Origin: Asterionellopsis glacialis
Lineage: Eukaryota > Bacillariophyta > Plagiogrammaphyceae > Rhaphoneidales > Asterionellopsidaceae
DNA length: 15,253 nt
Assembly: GCA_014885115.2 (NCBI GenBank)
Contig: WKLE02001063.1
Coordinates: 7,850 to 23,102, forward strand
Direction: 5' to 3'
Part shown: positions 1 to 9,600 of the stretch, piece after piece
How positions within the stretch are numbered: the stretch's first letter is position 1
How the letters are laid out: the number at the start of each line of letters is the position of its first letter
The notes under the pieces: model-generated
What the model saw: only the letters and a program-made list of their open reading frames with translations
Databases searched by the model: none
What the model was told of the DNA's origin: nothing
Position numbers and translations under genes: made by a program

Positions 1-65
1 TATTCTTGTTCACAATCCGAATACAAACCTTTATGCTTCCAATCGTTTGCTTCAGTGACTCATCA

Positions 66-791
66 ATGTCGGCTACTCTTGAGGCTATCCTTTTTGACTG
101 TGACGGTGTTTTGGCAGACACTGAGCGTGATGGTCATCGCGTGTCGTTCAACCAGGCTTTTGGAGAGAACGGTTTAGACGATATCTGGGATGTTGACAGA
201 TACGGAAAACTCTTGGAAACCGGTGGCGGTAAAGAACGAATGACTGCTCACTGGAATGAAGTTGGATGGCCAGACTCAATTCCCGAAGAAGGACGTCAAG
301 ATAAGGTAATGGAACTTCACCTTCGCAAAACAGCAATTTTCATGGATTTGATTGATGCAGGGAAGATTCCTCTTCGTCCTGGTGTGTTGCGTATCATTGA
401 TGATGCTATTGCTGCAGGAGTTAGGGTTGCAGTTTGTTCCACCAGTAATGAAAAGGCTGTTTCAAATATCGTCTCTACACTTATGGGACCTGAACGTGCA
501 GAAAAGTTCCAAATCTTTGCTGGAGATATGGTAAAAGCTAAAAAACCCGCTCCAGATGTTTACAACATGGCTGTGGAGAACATGGGATTGGACAAGTCTC
601 GTTGCGTAATTATTGAGGATAGTCATATTGGTGTTGGCGCAGCTACGGGTGCTGGTATCAGCTGTCTCGTTACCAAATCTTCATATACTGGTGGTGAGGA
701 CTTTACTGGGGCCGACATGATTGTGGATGAACTTGGAGATGATGCAGAGACTGGTATCACTCTAGATACTCTTACATCTCTTCTCAAGTAA
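66..791 (+). CDS. cbbY: CbbY-type HAD phosphatase, likely xylulose-1,5-bisphosphate phosphatase (5' end uncertain)
   Basis: HAD-superfamily sugar-phosphate phosphatase. From the ATG at 66 it is 241 aa, a complete catalytic core. Motif I is FDCDG with both Asp residues 10 and 12 codons in. The cap region contains WDVDRYGKLL and GGGKERM. Motif II is CSTSNEKAVS, motif III the Lys in KAKKPAPD, and motif IV IIEDS. These stretches closely match the plant plastid CbbY protein as I remember it. That family dephosphorylates xylulose-1,5-bisphosphate, a misfire product that inhibits Rubisco. The frame is open to the left edge of the window, with another in-frame ATG at 33. A pyrimidine-rich stretch ending in CAG at 53-55 could be a 3' splice site. 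If so, a plastid presequence could lie on an upstream exon. The stop is TAA at 789-791. Family assignment is firm; the substrate comes from similarity; the start and location are unresolved. Confidence 0.88.
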   Translation: MSATLEAILFDCDGVLADTERDGHRVSFNQAFGENGLDDIWDVDRYGKLLETGGGKERMTAHWNEVGWPDSIPEEGRQDKVMELHLRKTAIFMDLIDAGKIPLRPGVLRIIDDAIAAGVRVAVCSTSNEKAVSNIVSTLMGPERAEKFQIFAGDMVKAKKPAPDVYNMAVENMGLDKSRCVIIEDSHIGVGAATGAGISCLVTKSSYTGGEDFTGADMIVDELGDDAETGITLDTLTSLLK

Positions 792-1092
792 TAATTTTTA
801 TTGCAAAGGTGAAGTTGTGTAAAGCTTATTTGAGGGCTGCAGAATCAATATAATGAGATTGATACTCTATCGATTAAACATTAGAAACTAGAGTACTTCG
901 GTCGCAGATATTATTGGAAATCTTTGTTTTCGTATTCGGAATCGCAGTCGTAATTTTAGATCCTTTGGATTTTGCATTGAACAATCGAATGAGTTAAAAC
1001 GAAGAACTGTTATTGCGCCAATAGTATCAAAAGCATAGGGCACGGTGATTGTGCTGTTTTGAAATGTACTAGTACCAGACTCATGTTTCCAT
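792..1092. other. Convergent intergenic region (3' ends of cbbY and the LON-domain gene)
   Basis: About 300 bp between two stop codons that face each other. It is AT-rich and should hold both 3' UTRs. A minus-strand frame continues through it to 888 in a different register from the LON-domain gene, but nothing in that frame looks like a conserved protein. I see no RNA gene or repeat here. Confidence 0.6.
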
Positions 1093-2499
1093 TCATAGCA
1101 TTTCAAAAGGGCCTTGTTCTGACACAAGTCGTAAAGCATAATTGATGCCATCGAGCTGCATTTTTGCTGCCAACAGTCGTGCAGATATACTTTCCATTTC
1201 TAGCACGGTTTGTTTCGATATTGGGTCAGTTCCTTCCACAATAATTGATTCAAGCAACATCCATACCACATAACTTAGACGGTGAGCACGTCTTAGTGCT
1301 GGATAGGTACTAGTCACATCATCGACCCGCACAAAGGGACTCTTTGTTGATGTACCTACCAATGCTTTCTCCCGCTCTAACTTTGACGCGTACTCATCCA
1401 AGGCAAACCCCTCTGGCCAAGAGCCAGTAACAGGAACTTTAGGAATGAGCCCTAACATTTGTGTTGGAATGGGCACTTGTATTTGTTGGTCTGGATTGAG
1501 TTTTGTCAATAACCGGATCATGGTATCCAATGCTACCCAAACCTCGTATTCAAGTTGCATTGGGTCTGAAGACTGAATAGTGGAATCTTTGATAGGAACA
1601 TTGGAAGTTTCAACATGATCTTGCATTATAGAAATAGCATCAAACTCTTTGTCATTTAAACCATCAACATCAAAGTTTACAAGAGGCGCGACAGCACCTT
1701 CTTCCCCACCAGCGTCATGAACTTCGACACGTCTAAATTCAAAAGGATGCCAATGAACTGCTTCCGCCACAGCCGCCGCATGAGCTGCACCCCATACATG
1801 CTCTTCTGTCATGAGGGCATCTGCAACAACCTGTTTGGCATTGGGTAAATTTGCTTGGATGAATTCGGTATCCGGAATAAATTCGACATTGGCAATCGCA
1901 TAGGGAGAATGTTGTATGGCGTCTAATACGCGGAAGCGTTCAAGTGCTTGTACTACGAGGACGAGTCTACCATCATCAAGCTGTCGGTAATCTGAAACCT
2001 GCATTAGTACACCCGTCATGGTTGCATCCGTCCCATCTTCTAGTTTGTAGTCGGGGTTATCCAAGTTTTCACTTCCGCCAGGCAAATACACATGGCCAAA
2101 ATACCAAGGCTTTGGCCCAGCCAATATTTTATTGAACATATGCGTATAATGTGGAACGTGACAATTCAATACATTTTGATATCCAGGAATTTCAGTCCAT
2201 TGGACACGCCACAATGGAACATTTTCAAGGGTTGTTCCTTGAAATTCAATACCCTCTTCATCGACGTAAAATGACTTTTGGATCTGACGAACAAGTTCCA
2301 TCCGTTGATCTCTTTCTTCAGGGCTTTCTAGATCATTTGGATTCACAGAGGATCGGATACCACGATGGCCAGGTTGCAAGGTTTTTGAAAGGAAAACTCC
2401 TGTCGTAGCGGCATTGTTTGAGAGAAACGCGTTGGTGCTTCGAAGGAAAAGCAAAATGATCCAGATACACCGACAGAATTTCGAAACAAGTTGTGGCAT
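1093..2499 (-). CDS. LON substrate-binding-domain protein with diatom-type plastid presequence
   Basis: 468 aa, read from the ATG at 2499. The frame stays open to 2550 but contains no earlier ATG. Residues 1-24 form a signal peptide: a basic start, then the hydrophobic run CIWIILLFL, then STNA. Cleavage at Ala24 would leave Phe25 at +1, as in the ASAF-type junction of diatom plastid precursors. The next ~25 residues are Ser/Thr/Asn-rich with few acids, like a transit peptide. Residues ~94-212 resemble the LON N-terminal domain (PF02190). They run from VPLWRVQWTEIPGYQNVLNC through YFGHVYLP and TMTGVLMQV to DGRLVLVVQALERFRVLDA. The rest (~213-468) is mostly helical and acidic, with no recognised fold. 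There is no AAA+ Walker motif and no Ser-Lys protease domain, so this is a stand-alone LON-domain protein and not Lon protease. Its role is unknown; a plastid proteostasis or adaptor function is inference. No intron is evident. Confidence 0.8.
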   Translation of the reverse strand: MPQLVSKFCRCIWIILLFLRSTNAFLSNNAATTGVFLSKTLQPGHRGIRSSVNPNDLESPEERDQRMELVRQIQKSFYVDEEGIEFQGTTLENVPLWRVQWTEIPGYQNVLNCHVPHYTHMFNKILAGPKPWYFGHVYLPGGSENLDNPDYKLEDGTDATMTGVLMQVSDYRQLDDGRLVLVVQALERFRVLDAIQHSPYAIANVEFIPDTEFIQANLPNAKQVVADALMTEEHVWGAAHAAAVAEAVHWHPFEFRRVEVHDAGGEEGAVAPLVNFDVDGLNDKEFDAISIMQDHVETSNVPIKDSTIQSSDPMQLEYEVWVALDTMIRLLTKLNPDQQIQVPIPTQMLGLIPKVPVTGSWPEGFALDEYASKLEREKALVGTSTKSPFVRVDDVTSTYPALRRAHRLSYVVWMLLESIIVEGTDPISKQTVLEMESISARLLAAKMQLDGINYALRLVSEQGPFEML

Positions 2500-2782
2500 G
2501 GTTATTTGTTTTAATGCGTGCAATAATCTTTGTAGTTTATCAAAGTACACTGCCGCTGCTTCAAGATTCGAGACTGAGAAATAAGAATTTGATGAGGGTT
2601 GTGTGTTCTGTCGACGCGGACCCGAAAGAGGGTGGTGTCACGAGGAGGAAAGGATCAAAAGACAGGATGAAAGCGTGGATCCAAGACAGACAGTCGGTGT
2701 TCGTGCTGAATCTAAAAGTTGAAGTGAGTAGAAACACAACACGTCACATCTTATGAATCTGTTTTTGAAAAAAATTCGACTA

Positions 2783-2800
2783 TGACGTCGACATGACGTG
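2783..2800. promoter_or_regulatory. Tandem TGACGT boxes (bZIP/CRE-like)
   Basis: TGACGTC at 2783-2789 and TGACGTG at 2794-2800 lie in the same orientation, 11 bp start to start, close to one helical turn. TGACGT cores are bZIP targets. In Phaeodactylum, CRE-like TGACGT elements control CO2- and light-responsive plastid genes. The pair sits about 290 bp upstream of the ATG of the presumed plastid LON-domain gene. Function is inferred from motif and spacing only. Confidence 0.35.
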
Positions 2801-2864
2801 TTTACTTGTCAGAGGATACTTTGCTTGTTGAATGTGCACACATGTATGTATTAAATAATCACAA

Positions 2865-3182
2865 CTACTTAAAATAAACTGAATGTGATTGGCTGAAAGA
2901 ATCCGTTGAGTTATTCCGTTGGTTAGTAAAACTATCAATCCTGGATCCCAATTCGTTAATAATTTCGAAGATAACGTCTTCTATTTTGAACCAAGGATTC
3001 ATTTTCTGTTGTAAAAAGGGAACCAGGTCGGTAACCTCTCTGTACCATCTGTGATTTTTGGAGTTCAGAAGAACGATCGTGGAAACTCGCCGCAGAGGCG
3101 TTGAACGGTGAGGTGAGTCTTGGATATTGCAAATTTCCTTTTTATCTTGATACGTTTCATCATGACGATGTTGATCACACAC
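2865..3182 (-). other. Unrecognised minus-strand open frame (possible exon or gene remnant)
   Basis: An open frame of 105 codons lies inside the divergent promoter region. It has no ATG at its upstream end; the first in-frame ATG is at 3002, giving 45 aa. The middle reads like ordinary protein, with VSTIVLLNSKNHRWYREV followed by TDLVPFLQQKMNPWFKIEDV. I recognise no family. It could be the last exon of a small gene, a decayed gene, or a chance frame in 5' flanking DNA. Treat it as unproven. Confidence 0.2.
2886..2894 (-). promoter_or_regulatory. CCAAT box (NF-Y-like)
   Basis: The minus strand reads AGCCAATCA, a good match to the NF-Y consensus, about 390 bp upstream of the LON-domain ATG. 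A single short motif can occur by chance. Confidence 0.25.
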
Positions 3183-3626
3183 TATGCATTGTTATCTTCT
3201 TGTGCCATAGTCATGGGCGCTCGAGATAAGCAGTTTGTTTGGACTGGGTCAAACGAACTTTTCTTTCATCTCTATCTCCTGGCAGCCGTTTTCATTGTAT
3301 TTATATACATATTCAGTTTTGTATATTTTTCCGAGCTAGCCAGTCGTCAGTAGAATTTGTACTGGTTTTACGGGATACACAATCTTGGCGCGCCCTCTCC
3401 GAGAACGAGAGTCCTCGATTCCGTTTTCAGCAAAAGGCAAACCGTCACTTTTGCCGTGACCCGGTGACAGTTGGTTGGTTGTGAAAAACAGAGCACACGC
3501 TCACTTCCAAAGCCTTTCTCTCTTTTTTGTTTCAAGACTGGTTTCCCTCACATCACAACGGCTTCTCCTTCTATTTACCCTCACACCCGAACGGACAGGT
3601 AACAGAAAGCTGTTCCAGTTTCCAAC

Positions 3627-6600
3627 ATGGAATTAGGAGCGCACGTATGGTTGCGAAAGGAAGATTCACACTGGGGGTGGGTTCCTGCCGTTGTAAATGG
3701 CAAAGATGAAATTGATATGCATGGTGTACCAATGATCCGCGTCACGCTCAATGACGATCCTAACCTAGAAATGACAATGGGGCACACAGCAGGCCGGGGA
3801 AATTTACAGAGACAGAAGAGTAGTTATTTTGATGACAGGGAGAAATTCGAAGTAACGGTCATGGTTGATCCAGAACAACTCAAGACAGCGGATCATGATG
3901 ACATCAAACTGAGAAATTTACCAAATAGTTACCAGTTGCAAGGGGAAGACCCCGAAGCCGGTGTTATAACGTCGCCATCTACAAAACTTAATCCTGAAGT
4001 CGTCGGCGGGGTCGATGATCTAATTGGACTGACACATTTACACGAACCAGCTATTCTACATGCGCTTCGCCTGCGTTATGATTCCGACATTATCTATACT
4101 TCCACCGGTCCCATCCTTATTGCGGTCAATCCTTTTAAGCCCATGAGTTTGTATTCACAAGACATGATGGACAGCTACCGGACACAAGGCGAGCAGGGTA
4201 TTGGGTCAGGAGATACGCCGATTAAATCTTCAAACTCTTTCAATACACCTTCATTTAAGCGCCGCCAATCACGAAGGGAAACCGCTTCTAAAAGGCTTCC
4301 GCCTCATGTTTACCAGACAGCTGATGATGCTTATCGTGCGATGATGCGCGGACTCGAGGATTCAGCACTAATGGGAAATCCCAGATCAAATCGTAACCGC
4401 TCAGACACAAGCATTCTTCTTGGAGATTCTCCCACTGATCAAAGTATTCTTGTTTCAGGAGAAAGTGGGGCTGGAAAGACAGTGACCACAAAAATTGTTC
4501 TCAATTACTTCGCCATGTTATCTAGGAGACGATCCGAAAATGATCAGAGATCTACACCAGCAATGACATCGAATTTAGCTGACGTATCTGGCATCAACGG
4601 AGATGTCAGCATTGAACAGCAAGTTTTGCAGAGTAACCCGATCCTAGAAAGTTTCGGTAACGCACGTACGATTCGAAATGATAACTCCTCTCGTTTTGGA
4701 AAATATATTGATATTCGGTTCACAAAGTCTGGTAAATTATCAGGTGCATCTATTGAAACATATCTGCTTGAAAAAGTTCGCCTTATCCATCCTTCTCATG
4801 GAGAGCGTAACTACCATGTTTTCTATCAATTTTTAACGAGTGCTACTCCTGCAGAAAGGGACGAATTCTACTTAGAAAACCTCGATTTCCAAGACTTCAA
4901 GTTGCTGAACCAGAGTGGCACGTATGATCGCCGTGACGGTGTCAGTGATGAAGTTAATCATCAAGAAATGCTTGATTCTATGGTGAGTGAGAATATTTTT
5001 ATGGTAGAAACTATGAATCTTGTGTGCTCCTATGATATATTGTGCTGACTCGTATATTTAAATGTTACTCTATAGATGACTGTTGGCTTTGAACCAGAGA
5101 CAATTCAATCTTTGATGCAACTTGTTATTGCGGTTCTTTTCGCTGGTAACATGACCTTCACAGCATCTAGAGATGGTGAATCATGCACACTTGATGAGAC
5201 AGACGCTGCATTCAAGACTGCTGCTCTCTTGGGCGTGACATTTGAAGGTCTCTCTGCGGCCCTCACATCACGTGTTATCCTCGCTGGAAGTGAAATTCTT
5301 CAGAAACCTCTGCACATTGACGAATCCAGGAAGTCAGCCGAAGCTCTCATCAAAGCAGTTTATGGTGCTGCTTTTGATTTCATCGTTGAGAAGGTGAATC
5401 AAAGTATTGAGCGAGATGCGCAAAGCCACGGGAACTCTGAATCTTCGATTGGCGTACTCGATATTTTTGGTTTTGAAACATTCGACGTCAACAACTTCGA
5501 GCAGTTGTGTATCAATTACACTAACGAAGCCTTACAACAGCAATTCAATAAGTACGTCTTCAAGCTAGAGCAGCAAGAATATGAGAAGGAAGGCATTCTC
5601 TGGAAATTCATCTCATTTCCAGATAACCAGGATGTTCTTGATCTCATTGACAAGAAATATACTGGAATCATTGCTCTTCTAGACGAACAGTGCATCCTCC
5701 CCAAGAGTAACGATGAAAAATTCACCAGATACATTTACGCTAAATGCGACCAGCATACAAGATTCCACGCTACGTCTGCTCAACGTGTTGATTACAAATT
5801 TAGCATTGAGCACTACGCGGGTTATGTGGAGTACACTACTGATACCTGGCTTGAAAAGAATAAGGATCAGCTTCCTGCAGCAGCTGCTGAACTTCTTGCG
5901 TCCTCTGACTTTTCTTTGATTCCGAAGATTCGCAAGTACGTCCGTACTGAGGACCGTGCCGGACGTGGTACTATTGCCACCAAGTCCGTCGGTGCTCAGT
6001 TTTCCGAGCAGCTGAAGTCTCTCCGCGCACGCATAGATACAACAGTTCCTCATTACATTCGTTGTCTCAAACCAAACGATGATTTGGTTCCTGATTACTT
6101 CGAACCTAAGAATATTGTAGAGCAACTTAGGTGTGGAGGTGTATTAGAAGCTGTGAGGGTCAGTCGTGCCGGTTACCCAACTCGGTACGCCCATGACGTC
6201 TTCTTGGCTCGCTACTACATTCTTGGAGACCGTTGGGACAACAGCCCAATATCGCCAATCTTCAACAACGCTGGCAATGATCGTGTAATGGAGCTTAAGC
6301 GGCTCATCTCAAAAATAGCCTATGATTTATGGGAGTCAGATCATCAACACATGCAGGCAATTTTAGAAGCAGAAAGGCGCCGTAGTACTATTGGATCACC
6401 TGCCGGTGGGAGATATAGTAGCCGCCATGCAAATAATACATCCGCCATACAAATGTCTGGACCACGTGGTCCTGCGTTCTCACTCGTTGTTGAGAGCTCT
6501 GTCATGACGCCCGAAGAGAAGCAATTCAGATCTAAGCGAAGGAAGAAGAAGAGCAGCCTTGCTGGCGATGGGCACAATATTTCACGCCCTGAAACTGAAG

Positions 6601-9600
6601 AAGACTTTTTGGCACTTGACTTCTCGTCGAGATGCGCTGTCGCAGGTTTGCAATTGGGGCGCAACAAAGTTTTCCTTCGTCGTGAAGCTTTTGATCGTAT
6701 CGAAGCAATGCGTTCCGATAAATTTTTCCATTCAGCTTCACAAATTCAAAAGATTATCCGCGGAAAGATTTGCCGAACTTACTTTTTGACTATGAAGGGT
6801 GCAGCTATTATGATTCAAAGTGTCATGCGAATGAAATTATCCACTTTCCGTATAGACGAAATTAAGAACAACATGGTGATGGACGATGCAGCACGATCTA
6901 TTCAGTCAGCCTGGAGGGCACACAACGCTAAGGCTGCTTTCTACGAGGTTTTGATGGCAAAGAAGAGCGCAGCAATCATTATTCAACGAAATTACCGAAG
7001 GTATATGTATGCAAGGAATTATGTTCCACCAACACCTGAGCCTCAAGGACCATCAGAGGATCAAATTATCAAGGCAGTTACGGCTATGCAAGCAATGGCA
7101 CGTGGTGCGATGGCTCGCGAAGCACTTCTCAAAGCCGCCGAGGAAGAGTCTCCAGCCAAGTCCCTTCCTCCACCAACCCCTTCTCCAGTGCAGGAACGAC
7201 AGCTTGCTAAACTTAGTCCAGAACCTGAATCCGATGCCTTAGTTGTAGCCACTGATTTGCAACAAGAGCTTTACAATTATATCCAGGATGAAAACTGGGC
7301 ATTTGTCGAAAGTGTTCTCGACAAGCATCCTGAGTTAGCAGAATCTGATGACCCAAAGAGTGGAGAGCTCCCACTTCATATGATCTGTCGTCACATTGGT
7401 GCCTGGACGTTGCTCATCGACATGGTGCTGGTTTTGTACCCGAAAGCTCTCATTCACCGTGACAAGATGGGTGCTTTGCCAATTCACCACGCTGCAGCGC
7501 ATGACAACCTCTCCGCTCTCGAGATCATTTATAGTGCCTACAAAGAGGGTGTAAATGATACGGATAAAAAGGGCCGCCTTCCAATTCACGTTGCAGCTGA
7601 ATTTGATGCTGTTGAGACAGTTAAATTTTTGTTGGCGAAATCTCCTGAAGGTGCATACACGATGGTCTACCGCCCACCGAATAATTCCGGCGGCGGGCTC
7701 CCCCTTCATATAGCATGTCGAAACTACGCATCAATTGGTGTCATCACTGCTCTTCTTGCTGAGAACTTTGCATCTGCTAAACGAACTGACGAGAATGGCG
7801 ATCTCCCTCTTCACCTTCTTCTGCGATGTGGCGAAGTTGTCGATCAGGTTGTCGTCAAGACTCTATTGACATGCTTCTCTTCTGCGGTTTCACGTACCGA
7901 TATGAACGGTGATTTGCCTCTTCATATTGCCTTGAAGAATCAATGCAGATCAGCTGTGATCAATACAATCTTGATGCAATTTCCCGAGGGAGCCGGTGTC
8001 TTAAACGGAGAGGGACACAGCCCTCTATTTTTATCCTTCCAACATAATGCAGACGATCGGACTATTATGGGACTTCTGAATCATGCTCCGGAACTTTCCA
8101 CCTCCGTGGATAGAAAAACAGGGTTACTTCCCATTCAAGTTGCAACCGAAAACGAACACTCTCACTTTATTGTGCATAATCTCTTGAAACGTGATATGCC
8201 CATTGATATGAAAGAGAAAGTTCGCGCACAGCTCATACCTCACCATTACTCATGGAATCATATCGTGGCAAATACCGAGGACGTCTACCATCAAGTTGTG
8301 ACAAAGATTCTCCAAGCATGTACTCAACCTCAAGTTCTCGCTCTCGCGCACGTAGAGGGTCCAGATGGAAAGATCGCTCTTGCAGCTGCTACGCCTGTTT
8401 GCAAACACGAGCTTCGGGTCATGCTTCGATTGTTCAACACGTTGGAAGTAGTAAACCAAAGACCTGCATACACAAATCCAGTCAGTGATACACAGATCTT
8501 CTATGCACTGCGATATGAACCACCTGCTCAGCAAAGCAGTGCTTTCACAATTCTGCACGACGAGAAGGTTGACGGTGGTGACAATGACTACCTTGAGGAT
8601 TGGGACGACTCTTCCCAGGTATCTGCACTTTCAAGAAATAGTGTCCGCTCCACGCTCAGTAATCGATCACAACAAAGCATTGAGGATAAAATGCGAATTA
8701 TTCGGAAGGAGAAGGGTCAGCAAGTTATTGCTAAGCTAACCTCAAGATCTGATGTTGTAGAACGAGAGCTGAAGGTGCGCAAAGAGTTCCACCTTTCAAG
8801 GCATTATGTTCCAGCTATCATTAGTGTTCATCACACCGTACAGCATGCAGCATACTCAGAAGCAATGGCTGAGCCAGGTTATTGCATTACCATGGAGGGT
8901 GCTGATACCACTGCTGAAAATCTCATGTTAGACACGCGCAAATCCGGTAAGAAATTCCCAGATAAGGCTTTGAAGAGAATTGGCATTTCTCTTTTGCACA
9001 TGCACGAACATGGGCTAGTGCATGGTGACTTCGGTACCCATAACATTGGCAAATTCGGAAGTCGCTGGAAATTGTTAGGCGTGGGCGGTAGCTTCCGCAT
9101 TGGAGAACCAAGTGACCCAAACCGTGGCTTTTATCATCCTCCTGAGTCTGTTTTGGTAGAGAACAAGCGGGGTGCAATTGGCAAGAAACATGGTGATGTT
9201 TGTGTAGTTGCAGTTCCTGCGCAGACCACATACGATATCTGGGCTTATGGTATCGTTCTTTATGAGGCTGTTGCTGGTCAACCTTTGTCGGCCTATGCCT
9301 GTAGAGGTAAGAGAGCAATGAGTACTGCAGAAATTACAAAGATTGGCAATTGGGACGAGCACAGTGTAAAGAGAGCGCTTCGTCACATCCCAGTCGAAGA
9401 CTCAGTCTCTCGGGATCTCTTAAAGAAGTTGTTACATCATGATCCCGATCAACGTATGCAATCGATGCGAGATGTCCTTGAGCATCCTTTCTTCTCAGGA
9501 GCAGGAGGATTCAATGAAAACAGTCAAAGACGACGAAGCGAATCTCGTTCGAAAAGTAATACCAGGTCAAACAAAAACAATTCTGATCGAGCTTCGTCGC

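Larger units (their letters stand above)
2500..3626. promoter_or_regulatory. Divergent promoter region between the LON-domain and myosin genes
   Basis: About 1.1 kb between two genes transcribed away from each other. The left part holds paired TGACGT boxes (2783-2800) and a CCAAT box (2886-2894), both listed separately. The right part has GGCGCGCC at 3387-3394, with CTTGGCGC resembling an E2F site at one mismatch. The last ~130 bp before the myosin ATG are strongly pyrimidine-rich, as expected of a 5' UTR. The stretch ending in TTTCAAG near 3537 could be a 3' splice site of a 5' UTR intron. No tRNA or other RNA gene was seen by eye. Confidence 0.5.

Noticed and set aside
888..1151. Alternative C-terminal exon of the LON-domain gene in another register
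   Set aside because: I found no convincing donor/acceptor pair joining it, and the main frame ends normally at a TGA at 1093-1095.
3120..3353. Small plus-strand membrane protein (77 codons, hydrophobic)
   Set aside because: It begins with TTG, its hydrophobicity follows from T-rich promoter DNA, and it shows no conserved pattern.
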